Shown in pieces: positions 21,301 through 35,800 of a stretch of DNA of 64,000 nt. The DNA lies in assembly GCA_029204225.1 (NCBI GenBank), contig CM055096.1:59101600-59165599 (forward strand), in the 5' to 3' direction. The notes beneath the pieces were generated by a model. The model was not told the origin of the DNA. It worked only from the letters and a program-made list of their open reading frames with translations, and made no database searches. The stretch comes from Diphasiastrum complanatum (lineage: Eukaryota; Streptophyta; Lycopodiopsida; Lycopodiales; Lycopodiaceae). Both the position numbers and the translations under genes were made by a program. How positions within the stretch are numbered: position 1 is the first letter of the stretch; each line of letters begins with the position of its first letter.

Positions 21301-24300
21301 TTGTTTACTGATGCACCTACTGATGTCTAGAAAGCTTTCCTTAACTCAGCAGTAAAACTAAGGGGTTCAAGTCATTCTGGGCCATAAAGATGTAACATGC
21401 TAAATTTTCCTCTGTTTTTGGATTAAAATTTGCAAAGAACGGTATTCAAAGTTTATAAGAACTCATGGGATGCATGAAATTAGCTCATAACAAAGATTTC
21501 TTTATTTGATGTTATAGCGAAATTGCGAATACATACCCTAGAAACTGCACTGAGTTTGGTTGACTCAAAGGCATGTTCCGCATGATTGTAGTGATCAAAT
21601 ACAGCCTCAGATGAAAGATAGCATCTAACATAAAAGAATGCTGTCGGACGAACATTTATGACTCTTCGAGATATTCCTAGGAAAATAGGTTCACTCTGCA
21701 AGCATAAAAGGACAAAGAACAGAAATTTCAAAATTTTGATGTGCAAGTCACGAGAAGATTGGCACCTGACTAACAGCCTATCATGATGTTTTCTGGACTG
21801 AAAATGTGGACTACAATTACTTTTGGAAACTTAAGACGCATAGTTACCTGAATACAAAAAAGCACTTTGAAAACAAAAACACATACGGATTTTTTGAAAT
21901 TTGGATATACCAGGTCATCAATATTTTCAAATTTCTAATTACACATAATTCTAAGCAGATTTTAGTTACTAATTTCAAAGGTTGAACAGGCTTTGATGCA
22001 TTGCAAAATCCCTATTTATCCATACCACAAGAAAGAACTATATATTAATATTGCCAAAAGTCAAATTTCAATAAAAGTGATTTTCCCAAATGCGGGCTAC
22101 CTACATTTCAGAAGGGCGTATACAACCGTATTCCAGCCAGAAAATGTATAGTATGCATATTCAATACATGCAGCTCCTAAAACCGTTGCAACGGAGTATT
22201 CGCTAGAATATGGAGTATTTTGGTAACTATGGATCAAAGCCATTAGATTCACTGTATATCGGTACACGTATGTTAGAAGTCCCTATAGAACAAGCATTAT
22301 CAGGCGTTTTGCTTGCAAGTCAAAATAAAGCAAATTTGAATGACAAGCATTTGGGCTGAGTCTGGCATTTATATTCTCCTGCAGTTTAATGTGCTGATTT
22401 AAAACTTTAAGCAGCACTGAAGAGAACTATTTGCATATATCCTCTGAAAGATATCATGCCATCTTTCAAGAGTAAGTTCCTATTATAACCATCAAAAACA
22501 CAAACCCTCTCAAAGTTTCTTTCATTTTTATTTATAGCTTAAGCAGATTGGGTGTATTTCTTAGGATTGAGCTATTTGCTGAGACATTAGAAAGTAAGAA
22601 ATAGTATTTGGACTCCATGAAGCAACTTCAGCGCTACAAGGTTTTAACCAATCTATTACCTTTCAAGAAATGTGCCAATGCAGAGCAACTGCCCCGCAAC
22701 TGCCCATGCCTCTATGCCAGGTTCCACACAATATATATCAAAAAAATTTAAAAAACTCATCAGGTCTATCACCGCCTGTGTCTTGCAGTATTCTTCAGAC
22801 CTACAAGCCCACGTCCCAAAATACTGCAGAAAACCTGAAAATTCTTCTTCTTCCTTATCATGTTATTGCTTAATCCCAGACTTTGATATGTAAGGTTCCT
22901 AATTTCCCAGTATGAATGAGAACTCGTGGCATAATACGTTACGTGCCTTGTGATATATAGGATTAGAATTATTCAATCTTGGTTAACTGAATATTGAGTG
23001 GTTAGATCGTTTTTCATGTAGAATTTTACCCCAAATTGAATAATCTGCAGATGCTTTATTCTCGCTCTTAAGATGCATGAAACGACCCATTGATGTTAGC
23101 TTCATTGTTCACATCCATTGAAATTAAACCAAGATAATGAGATTTCATCTCACCAGATAAGTTGCGGGAACTCCTGTCTCTTCCACAACTTCACGAATAA
23201 TTCCATCAAACATTTCTGCTGCAATCTTTCCATTTAACTCATTGTTCATCCTTGACAAACTCCCAGAAGCATCAGATTTGATACCAACCTCATCAGGCTG
23301 GAAGAAACATCATTGGCAAGAAACAGTAAGGAACAACATGATAGAAGTTATGAATATCTTGCCATGTACAAGCAAACCCAAAAAATTGTATGTGTGAGAA
23401 TCTATGGAATCACTTAACAACAAAATTTAATGTGCAATGACAACTTAGCAATCTTTGATTCATGAAACAAGATTAATGATGGTGAACTATGCATCTATCC
23501 AAATATAAAAGCTTTCACTTCTTGTGAGCCGTAATGATAGCTTCCAAGGAATGCATACATCCCCTTTGGAGAAAGAAACTGTAAAGGGACTGCATTGGTG
23601 CCAAGCATAGCTCTTCAAACTCAGAATGAAGTGTTTGCATTTCATCTCAAATCATGTACAGCCTTGGATGGACCTCTCTTTTTCATAGAATGTCCACAAT
23701 ACATTGCCTTTGAGTTGATGCTCCTATAACTGTATTGATCAAGGTTAGTAGCATCTTCCTGTTGTAAAGCGCTGCACATACCGCTTGAGCTAATTTCTTC
23801 TTAAAACAGAGCTTAAATAATCTCCATTCTTCAGGTTTTTCATCGTGCTGGACTGTTCCCATTAAAAACATTACTCAATAGCAATCCATCATTCATGCCT
23901 AAGCCTTCGAAGTTTCTTGCAAACATAAAACTGACACAGTTGGAGCCATTCCTTTTTCTATGCTTAATACCACTTGATGTACCATATCATAGCAAGTAAA
24001 GCAAAGGCTTCCAAAGAAAACCAGCTGTTTCAACCAACAGAATGGGATAAGGGCTAGTTCTCTACATTCCCATGAATCTGATGAAGCACCTCTCCTAAAA
24101 ACTTTCAAGTTTATTCCATCTACCTTGAGGAGCATTCCCTCAAACTTCGTGGAGGCTAAGAACAAAACGTCACATAAGCTATAGTGAACCGCAAACTGAT
24201 AGTCAAATGTAATCTCCAGACTTCCCAACTAAGATCAGCATTAAATCAAATATAAGCTAAGCATAGATTGAATTGCAGACCCTCATCTCAAAGAAGTGTA

Positions 24301-27300
24301 TTGCAATTTGTACATTGTGTGTCAAAAAATCATCATGCCTGTGCATTTGCCACTATTTTCATGTGTTATTGGTAACATGCTCTGTATGTGTTTATAGATT
24401 CTAACCTCATGACTGAAGGATATAATACAAACCCACATAACAGCCTAAATAAACCCAATTTACTCCAGTTTTGCTACTGGCTTTCTCTATCACTGATGGA
24501 GTGCGCCTGCAAAATTTCAAAAGGGGCTCAGATCCTTTGCCTACTTTTCGATACCACATACAATGTGGTTGTCGCTTTTCAATAAGCTTAGAGAGAAAGG
24601 ATCCTTAAGGAAATGGATGAAACATCAAAATAGCACAATAACAAGCAGATGCACGTTCTTTACTGTTCCCACCACATACTTGCAACAAATAAAAGCACCT
24701 TAGAAGCTGAGCAACATTCTGCTCAAAATCATGCACTGGAACTATGTGTACCAGGAACATGTTCAAAGCCAATATCTGCTTTGGGAAATACATGCCATCA
24801 ACCAAGTTCACTATAGAATGACATACTTGTAGTCACACTAGTCCCTATTAGCTCTGATGTTGCCAATGATATTCCATTTGAGAGCTAATTTTACATGACG
24901 AACTTCTCACAGATACACTCACGAGAGGGCTGTAGCAGACAAGGCCAACCACTGAGCAGCTTCACCACACTTATGGTCGACAATTCTTGGGCTACATTGA
25001 TCTCATAGGAGTTAAACTTAAATCCAAAACCAGTAAAACTGGAAAGGGTAAGACATTGAGCAGTTTCAGAGGTGCAGTCTAAACACAACCTATTGTAGTT
25101 AAACTTGAGCCCAGGGAGGTGAATATTTACATACAATGCTGACAGCAACAAATCCTCGAAAAAACAAAAAAGAGTTCCACAGTTACAAACCTCAGAATGA
25201 CCACCAGGAAAGACAACATGGCCAGGGAATTCGCCAACATCAACACTTCGCTGTAATAAAAGAATCTGTGAATCTGCAGTCTCAACAATTGCTCCATTGC
25301 CAAGTGGACTTGCAGTGTGCCTGCATCTGGTCACATCTTCTACAGCAGAAGATTGGAAGAGTGAGAATTCAAAGAAAAGCTTATTGTTATTCAAATTTGC
25401 AGCAAGAAACAATCATCCAAGACATCTTTCTCAAAGGCCGAGATTCATAATAACGCATAGTTTGTCTTCAAATAGTAACTCATTCTGTGCAAAAAAAAAA
25501 AGTCAGAAAATGTATGGAGCCTCAAGGATATAGAATAATACTTTCCAAGCTCCTCTATATTTGTGTCAATCATCATTAAGCTCACTCTCATTTTCCAAGT
25601 CTAGAACAGAGGTGTGAAATTGGAACAAAGTTATGGGTGATCCAAAGAAGAAAAGAAGGATTCATAAATGTCCTTTAGGTGCCCAAAACAGCACATAACC
25701 CTCTCAAATTATGAATATAGTGATTCTCATCAAGCACACACACTGCATTTTCAATGCAAACTATGTGAGGTCAACAGCTAGAAAAGTATAAAATGCTAGA
25801 TCTGCCTAGCTAGAAAATAGATCTAAACTACGATAAATACTATCAAATATAGAATCCAATGCATGAGAGCTGGAGGTGGTTTGTCTACTATATGTGCAAT
25901 ATGATTGTCTCTACTCAAAAATATAGTCTTGAGGGAGAGCTTGGGAAAAGTTGTGATCCTGCCCTGAAGAAAAAATGTACATATTGGGTGGGTACGTTGC
26001 TTAGGACTGCTCAGGACCTGTCCTGCTACAAACATAACTAGATGACGCAACCTAAGTGCCAATCTCTGCATGAGTTGTCTGTTACGTACCCATAAGGGCA
26101 CGTAACAACCTACCTGCGGTGACAGTCTCGTTATACGAGATGAAACATTCGTCTAGAGCTACAAATCATTTGGGTGCCACGTGTTAATATCCTGTTGGTG
26201 TAGGGCAACCCTATAAGCAGGCCTTGGGCCCTTTTTTATTCATTAGTGACACTTAGACTATATGGTTGGCCTTTGGCCTGATTATTCATTATTAGGCCAT
26301 TTGGACATATTACTGGAGAGTGGGGGCCTTCTTGGAGGGTGCACTATTTTCCCTCCCAGTTGGGCCCTAGCCACCGGAAGCTTCCTTTTAGGGCTTCCTC
26401 TTGGCTATAAGTAGGGAAACTGTGTCATTTGTTATTCAGCTGATGATATTGATCTCTCTCTTTAGCCTCCTTAATCTCTCTCTTTCCTGCTTTCTAGGGT
26501 TAAGTCTTGCTTATGTGCTACTTTCATAGCTTAAGTCTTGCTTATGTGATGCTTTCATAGCTTAGCTCTAAATCAGCTGTGGCTCTATTCGTAACTTGGT
26601 ATCAGAGCACTTCCCTGATTGCTGAATTTCAGATTTGATTTTTTGATTGGGTGCCCATTTTCCTTGCTGATTTTTCTCTCTTTGCTGAGGGCTTTCGTCT
26701 CTTTGCTTCAGCAACATTCAGCACGGTTTGGAGGAGGACCAGCTCCCATCAGAGCATTTTCCTTGGTGGAGCTTTAGCAGATAGTTAGCGGAAGTACTTC
26801 CGCTAAATTCAATTTATAGCATAACAGGTAAAAATACACCTGTATAAAGTTTAACAGTACAGAGTACCATAAAGCGAAGCAAGTTTTAAGACGCCCAGCT
26901 GTTACCTGCCACCATCCCACACAACAAAACCGCACAAGTTAATTACGTGAGGAAGACAGGTGTCATAGCTGAGCATCAGTTGTTATCCATGTCCGAAACA
27001 AGATTCACTACCTTATCAGCTTGATTGCAATTAAAAATAATATGTCCAATCTTCCCAAACATGCATTCCATAAATAGCGATACATTCCGCCCTTTTAACG
27101 TAACCGTATCAGGGCAGATGCCATACTGATCAGTGCAAGAGCAAAAAGAATGTATTAAGTTCACATAAATAAGATACAAGTAAGAAGCTGTCTTTCAATG
27201 CACAACAGAAGAGAATTGTGACTTTGGTAACAGTGCTAGGTACTAGGGCAAATCCATGCCATACTAGCCCCAAGGACATCCCATGCAAAAATTGGGAGTC

Positions 27301-29805
27301 TAAGCACCTTACGACTTGGGCAAATCCATGCCATTCAAGCATGTCAAAGTCAAACTCTGCATAAATCCATAGCTTACTTACACAGGCTGCTCTTAAGTTT
27401 TTTTTTAAAAGACCGAAACTTGTAAAACGATAAAAAAGACGAATGCTTACAAAACTCAAAGCATGAAATGTAAGCACCTATTCGGATCATACGTTTTTTT
27501 TTTTTTTTTTAAAAAAACTCTTAACGTAACTCTTGAAGTCCCATATGTATGCATGAAACGTATATTAGTGTAGGGTGATACTACCTTCCATGCTGGTATA
27601 ATTTCACAAAGCTTTATACCTGAATGCGAGGTGAGATCATTTCCTGCTAGCTACCCATCTCCTTATTGCTTTACGCAAAACCCTGCTAATGGATTGCTGA
27701 TTTCAAACCGAAAGTAGAGAGTTAATGGTCGTGCAATCTCCTTCAAAGAGTAACGTATTATTCCAATGGTGTTAATATCAATCAGTGTAATAGAGTCATT
27801 CCTTTATGATCTCACAGTTCAAATATTAGCATTATCTAGAAAGCAGAAAAGTGCATAAGCAGTTGTTGCATTCAGGTAAAAATTGTTATCAAAGCCTCAT
27901 AAAATGTATCGTAGTAAACACCAGTGCACCCCATTTGCATTTCTAGTTTCGTGAGCTCATACATTTCAAGCTTCTCATTACTATCAAAGATGGTATCGAA
28001 AAGCATGTAAAGAGTTGGGCGGGTAGCTATGAAAAGCTATTCGTAGAGACTGTATTGAGCATCATCAGTAGCCACGTCTATTTCTAAATCTTAGAAAGAA
28101 CAGCAGTAGGAGAAGAGGCCCATCGCATTTCAGATGGAGGCCATTTATGGTAGATCACTCAGACAACAGAGAGCGGAGATGGTCCATCGCACTTCTGATG
28201 GCGGCCATCACGCATTATGATAATGGAAGTACATCTTCATGATGAAGCGCGGCAATCTGGCCAGACATATTCCGTTGTGGGCAGAGCGGCCCATCAACCT
28301 TACACATAAGTATGAATCAAGCATGCATCAATGCAATGAACCCTTAGTTGGTTGTTCGCTGCCCAGAAACAACATAATATGTGATGAGAAGGGTATCATA
28401 CATGTAATACTGTTCACAGATGCTCTTGAGCCAACGCCCACACGTAGACACTTCCAATCGTGTTATTTGGAAGCAAGAAGGTAATCTTGATCTATGATAA
28501 TCACAATATCGTGTGAGCTCATAACCTTTCCAGCAAAGCAAGCAAACCAAATTCCCAGCAAAGCAAGCAAATGCATTTAACCAAACAATCGTTAGCTTTC
28601 TTACCTCAGCTTGTAGTATCTTCCATTCGAATACTCTTCCAAAAGCCTTCACAGGTTTTCCTCTCATCCAAGCAAAGATGGTAGCAGTAGAGAAGCAAAC
28701 CAAGAGGGCTACAACAAGAGAGAGAGGGAGAGAATAGGAAGAGTGAAACTTAGGGTTGTAGTCATTTTCGTTTTTATAGAATTTTTAGTACCTCTTAGTG
28801 CACTAGGTGATTAAAGATGCCCACCGTTAGATCGAATCCCTGTAGTGTACAATGATCATAGCCGTTCGATGAAAACCAAGTTTCCCACCAAAGGGCTAGA
28901 AATTTAAAAAAAAACTCCTTAGGGGCCATGTTACTAAGTTTAGCAAGGTAAGGCATTTTGTGTTGGTTTAGTACCATAAGGAAAAAACCAATAAATATTG
29001 TTTCGGAAAGCGAATAAAGTGTGGTAACCATATAGTAAAGTGCATGAGACGACTCTCAGTGAACGTGGCTGAGATAAGCGAAGGTGAAGGCGGAGGTGGA
29101 GAGATAAATGGAGACGAACCTTTAAGCACGTCTGCCCATGACTGGATAGCCGTATGGTGTTGTTCCACCTGATTTTTGAGTTGCTGGATTTTTGCCGAAG
29201 TAGCGATTTGGGAAGAAGCTTCACTTTTTATAACTGTAACTTCGTTCTTGAGTTCTTGAATGGAAGTATCCAACTTCAGAAGATGCGATTGCACCACTAG
29301 AAGCAGGGAATCATGAGAAGCCAGTTGCTCTCTGTGATTGTTGAGGTATTCAAATAGACGGAGTTGATCATCCCGAAGAAATTTGACCAATGCATATGGA
29401 GGGAGAGAAACAAGTGCTTCTGGAGTGTTTGGATTCAAGGGAATAGCTACAGTAGTTTCACTATTGTCAAGATAGGGTTTGATGGAGAGATAGGAACCGC
29501 AACAGGTATAGAAGGAGGAGGGGTAGGTGGATCTGGCTGTAAGGAAGATGTTGAAGCATTGTTGGAGACGGAGGATGGTTCAAAAGTGGTGGCAACGACT
29601 CCTTTGCGACGTGGTATTATGAGGGATCCAGCAGATCAGCGATGAGGGACAGCAAGGTGCGATGGCAGACAGCGATGGAGCCAGTAGATCAACGATGGAG
29701 GACAAGTGCACTGCAGATGCGATGGAGGCCAGCAGATCCGCCAGCTGATGGAGCAGGTGTGATGGAGGAAGGGCGCATCGCTAGGCCATGGAGATCTGCT
29801 GGCGC

Positions 29806-29891
<86 letters not shown>

Positions 29892-32800
29892 TAGTAATGC
29901 CTTTTTTTGTGTGAGGGTAGGGAATGAGATGAAACATAAATTAGAATCTACAGCACTATTAGAACTTAGGATTGATCATTACTTCTTAATAATCAACGCT
30001 AGATAATAGATTAGATTAGTGTTAGATAATAGAATCTAAATTATAAATTAGTGTGTGATTACTAATTAGTGTGAAATTAGTGTTGGAAGTTAGAGATTGA
30101 TGCTAGACTCAGGATTTAGACAGAGTAGAGACCATGTTGTGGGATGTTACATGACCCTTGAGTCTTGACCATCAATGTATGTATTATGTAGTATGGATTG
30201 CAATAGGTGTGACTTGGGAATTCTAACTCTCGAGTCAAGATTCAAGATTGATCGTTGATTAATAGAACCTACATTGCAATTTAAACACCTAAAAAGATCG
30301 ATATCAAGATTAGGATGTTTCATTCCATACATGAGATACTTGGAGCTGATGCTCATGGCAAATATACTTGCAAAATAGATGCTTACAAATTAAACAATAA
30401 GGGGGAGTGTTTAGAGTTAATGTTTATTTTGTACCTACCCCTTAATACTATAGGATTATATGTTAGAGACAGGACTTAAAATTTAACACATTAATTTATG
30501 TTGTGAGGTCACATGACCATGTCAAAGTCAAAGTAGTCTAGATGGTGCATTTGGTCAAAATTTGCAATAAATAGGAGTCTAGTATAATCGTATTGCCGAT
30601 AATTAAGGGCCATTATTGTAAGTCGGTTTTAATTATGAATATTGGTAGCATAGATGCGTCACATTCTAGAACATAGAGTTTCGATCATGTTCCAGAATTC
30701 CGAAATGTTTTGGAATTTTAGGGCATTCCAGAATGCAACATTTTTGTTTTCTAGGTTTCCTTTGTAAAGTTTTTTAAGTGTATTATTAAAAAGAAAGCCT
30801 AGAAAGTACAAAAAACAATGTAAGAAATTAGGTATTAGGAACGGTAAATAAATTATACACGTAGTTGCATCAAAACCAAGTTTGCTTTATCACGCAAAGC
30901 ATTGAATAATAGGTTACATTGAACAACCCTTCTACATCTACACTCTATGGTTATGGACTAGTGTTCGTGCACCTACAAGATGTTCTGATAAATTTGTAAG
31001 TCATGTTGAGAACTCTTCTACCGAGTAATACCTTGTTGCACATCATGCAGGGTACTGTGTTCTTTAACACATACAGAACGAGCAATTACTGGTAATTGAA
31101 GCAAACTCAATTCAAATTGCAAACTTGAAAGTGACAAAACTTGATCCTCACGAGGTTTGATTTTCTCTCTTGGTAGCACTTCTTCCTCAACACTCGCCGT
31201 TCCGGTGCAACTAAGATGGGTAGTCCTCTCCACACTAATTATTGGGAGACACTTTCAAATTTTAGACTTCTCTTTTGTTGTGTGGTCTGTAATTTGTTAT
31301 TGTTGTTAGTGGGTACTAGTATGACTAGCCTACTCCTAATCCTATACTTCAACACCCTCTTTTACCATAATAGTATTGGCATCTCTTCCGAGAGCTCCTT
31401 ACTAAACTAGAATGAAAACTTACTTATATGGATCATCATTGTCAACACCATGTTCTCTAGAATAAATCCATCTCTTTGGATTAAGTCAATAACCAAGATA
31501 AGTTCTTGAAACTGAGGAAAAAAAAACACTAGACCCTCTTCTACATGTTGCTTCCTCAAGTATAGCACTCCTAGGTAAAAGGAGAGTCTTTGTAAACATG
31601 ATCATACAGCAAAACCAATGTCTAGGCTATGCATACCTGCATAGTCAAATCCAAATGCAACACATGCCATTGCATCCCAATAAACTACCAAATTGACAAA
31701 TAGAGATTACCTGGATATAGACAAGCCAGCCCTTCCCATTATCTCCCTTGGACTAGCCAAGTCTCCTCTTGGCATTCTGAATTTGAAGTTGACCCAACGA
31801 TCACTAATCACAGTCTCCCCACACTCTCATGTATCAAAAGGAAGGATGTTGTTTATCTAACGAAAACTTGTAAGGTCCCATGCCACTAATGCCAAGTGTA
31901 TAGCATCAGACTACCAAAATCCCATTTGTACGAAGATTGGACTAGTTCTTGAAGCCTGCTAGAGCCCAAAGCATTAAGCAATGGTGGATGCCAACAGAAC
32001 AGTGAGGGAGTCAAACCCTTACAATTTACCTCCCATCACGATAGGTGATCCACTTTCCCATGCTCTAGGTTTTTGGAGGCATTTTAAAATTCCTCTATTT
32101 GGATGTGGATGAGATGTCAATGATGAAGATATATGTGCCTCTTAGAGAACCTCTCCTGTGCGAAGCTTCTTATCACATATCGTAGGGTTCAATGCGGATA
32201 AGTCCAATAGAAGAGTGTTGCTTTGGACCCTCACTACACCATGATCGGCTAAAGTAAGTTGGTTTCAATTAATTCTGTGCATTCAATTGTAGTAACAACA
32301 AAAATCCCCAGTACGTTATGCATGAAACCTTCTCATTTCGATGACCAAAGTGCATCCATTTAAGACATTGTCAGATGCAAAATTTGAATTTATTGTCCCT
32401 TCTTTCTGATAGATTTCTTAGCGGACTAACTAATTGGCAATTCTTCGTGGGGCACTATGCTCAAGAAATAGTTATGCTGACAAACTGAGTCAGTACCTTC
32501 AACAGGAACAAGAAAATGCTCCCATTCATGTGACAAGTTTGTTCCAACAAATGTCCTGCAAAAATGACCAGTTAAAAATAAGAATGAACCTGCAAATAGA
32601 CTAGGTCAAGATAGCATGAGCAGCTAAAAAAGCAGTTGATGGTTTCTAAGATTGACAACATCCAAATGCTTCCTTCGGGACATGAAATTTATTCTAGCAA
32701 ATGTCTTATGACAAATTTTCCAAAGTTCCCTTGTCATTGTCTACTACGCAAACTAGAACAGACTGCTCATTAAGCATTCAAAGGAAGATCAGGGGTTAAG

Positions 32801-35800
32801 AGTTTTGCAAATTAAACGCAATGCTTAACAGCCCTCAAACAAACTAACGGTCAAACATGAACAAGACTGATAATAGTTGATTGAAAATTTATAGAAGATG
32901 AAGCAATCTTTGCCACAGGATGCAAAGCAATATACCACACATGCACAGATTGACCAATGTTCAGCATGTGCAGTTTGTTGAACAGACAAAAAAAAATGGA
33001 GATTTAGTCAGTTAAGCCTGAATCTATTCATGATATAAGGGAAATACTTCCACTGATCATCATTCATCAAATTCAGCATTATTCTCAAAACCACCTGTAA
33101 AAGCACACATAGTCATCCTGCATCATAAAAAGTGACTGCCATGTTATTTTCGAGCCACACGATTGCTTGTATAAATAAATGTATTACAAACTAAAATAAT
33201 ACATCAACCACTATCACTTCAACACGACCAACTGTATCAGAGGACATGCTAGGTAGTAATTCCTCTATTTCTCCAGAGCAGAATCATAGTAGTGCAGAGA
33301 AAATTATCCTCGATATTCATGTGTAATATTTGTGCCTGGTTATAAGTTTATCATGCATTTCATTCCTCCTACTCGCCAAATAAAATAAAGTGTTTCAAAA
33401 GTCTACCTTTGGAACTCTCTCTTAATTTTGAAAAACGATTGCAGCTTATTAAGGTTAGAATGAGACAGATTGAAAACGCACTTGTAATCTGTGAGGCCAA
33501 GATGAATGCACAAATTTTGTGGCTTTTCCAAGTCTCCCTCACCATCAATCATATGAAAGCCTCCGTACTGCTCAAGCCAGCTCCTCATGCACAAGAAAAA
33601 AACTTGTTGACCTTTTAGCTTGTAAAACATGAGGTCTCAAATAATTAGAGTTCTGACATTCAATAACCCAAGGCGAAACCAAATAATCATAGGCAATATC
33701 TAGTTAGCCCCTCTTTTTCATTTTTTGGAAGCTTTTACACAGCTGAGTGCTCCAGTACTTAAACAACACCATAAAATGTAGTGCAGGTTAGGCATTTAGG
33801 AATGCAGACCATGCATCAACTACAGCCCTGAGTTGAAAGGCTTCCAGAAGGTATCTTAACAAGGATCTCCCTTCGTTGAAAATAATGTATATCATCTCAC
33901 CTGGTCGTAGCTGGTGAAGCTACTTCTTGCCCCTGATTATCAGCAGCAGCTGGAAAATTCATCTGTTGCTAAGTAATAAGATACAGAAATTTCAGAGCGG
34001 AGCCATTTACACGTACTACCTTGGGGCTTGGGGCCCTGGCTTATTATTTGGCATCATACCTTATGCTACGAGCACAAGGTCATGCATGACTTGGCACTTC
34101 TGATACATGTTACTGGGTCTCTTGGAACTATTGGGTCGTACAAGTTCACCCTAACTTGTGCGTCCTCCAGCAATTACAAATAAGCATTGATACTTCATGA
34201 CCACATGCATCTAGTCATGGCTTCATCATCAGAGAAAAGGAGTGCAGCCACACACATTGACTGAAAATCAAAACTGTAGATCAAGCTGGAATGTAAAATA
34301 CTAGCAAGAACCTGTTGCACAAGATCAGAATGCAAAACTTTCATAGGCAAGGAGTGATGCAAGAGCATAAGGTTGGCATGCGACTAGTAAACAGGAGAAC
34401 TCTATTTTTGGATCTGGGAGAGAAAGGGAATTCTTTTTATTCAATCTCCAAGGTAGATACAAGGATCTACAATTGTTCTCTACAGACTTGCAATCACCGT
34501 GTTGGAGACAACAACTTAACCAAAGATCATAAATCTGAACAAAGAGAAAGAGAGAGAAAGCAACAAACTAGCTACCCTTACAATTATCAGGAACATCTGC
34601 TCCACAAAGAGTGTCCACTGGTACCCTCTCGTCACAAGAGACATGATGAAAATCATTCTATTGGTACTAGCTCCTCACAAGAAAGATAATTGACATCATT
34701 TCCCTAGTACTGGATCCTCATGAGAGAGATGATGAAGGCTGATAGCAGTTCATTGCTAGCCCTTCATCATCTTTAAAGCACTTTGTACCTGGTCCTGCTT
34801 CCAGGACTGTTGGGCATCATATCGTCTACTGACGCACCATCCAGTGATGTCTTCTATTCATGAGAGTGTTAATAAATCCGAAAAATACAAGAACTAGTGC
34901 AGCATGCAGATCACACAACAGTCACCAAAGCTACAAGCACCTTAACCTCTCAAACATAGCACAAGAAAGCTACTGAATAACAAGGAAACACTATACATAT
35001 AGCAAAAGCCCCAAACTGATTGCTAGACAAGTGTCAGCTAGCTATTAGCACCTTAATGACTAGGCCCAGTATAGGTCAAAACTACTGACGAGAACCCAGG
35101 ACATGCCCATGAGCATAGCAAAAGCCGACAAAAATTATTGTACATGCTAATTTTCCTCAATGTGACTACCTGGCTAGTTCAAGTAGAGAATTATAGGACG
35201 AGTGCCCACGACAGATATATCGATTGCGGTTCAAGTCCCGGTTACTACAGAAAACTGTAAATCTAGTTAACTATATACTAATTACAATATCACATTTGAA
35301 GCTTATCTAAAATCAACATGATTTCTAACAAAAAGACTGGAGAGTCTTGAGCATTCTACAAAACAATGTTAAATTCACTTATAGCCAGGCAGTGTGCTTT
35401 TATGAGCAACCAAATTTTTATGATGAACCTCATGTTGAGAGGTTCAATGCTCTTACTGAGCATTAAAATCGAGTTGCTATTATGGTTCATTCTAGTGTTC
35501 ATAGTCACACTTCATGTACTGAGAGATAGGCAGCTACCCTACAAAGAGCTGCGAATCATGTTAAGAGTCAGTTACAGATCACCAATTTTATCAGTTGCCA
35601 TTTGATATACAACAGCGCAAGATTTTTTGTCATCTTATATACACCATATTGTCAAGTGGCGTGTCCTCTCATTTGCTTTTAACATCTTTTCATGTCCTAA
35701 TCTCTTTTGCATGTTCCAGTTCATATTTTTCATCACCTATATACACATTCCATGTTTTCCCACTTCTCATGTTTTCCATTCTCCCTCGGCCTCCTTTGAG

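Noticed and set aside
29642-30006. Arg/Glu and Ser/Leu repeat proteins across the GA tract
   Set aside because: A long dinucleotide run is open in all frames; these are artefacts.
34315-34689. 124-codon open frame
   Set aside because: Runs through a degenerate tandem repeat and a GA-rich stretch with no family motif.
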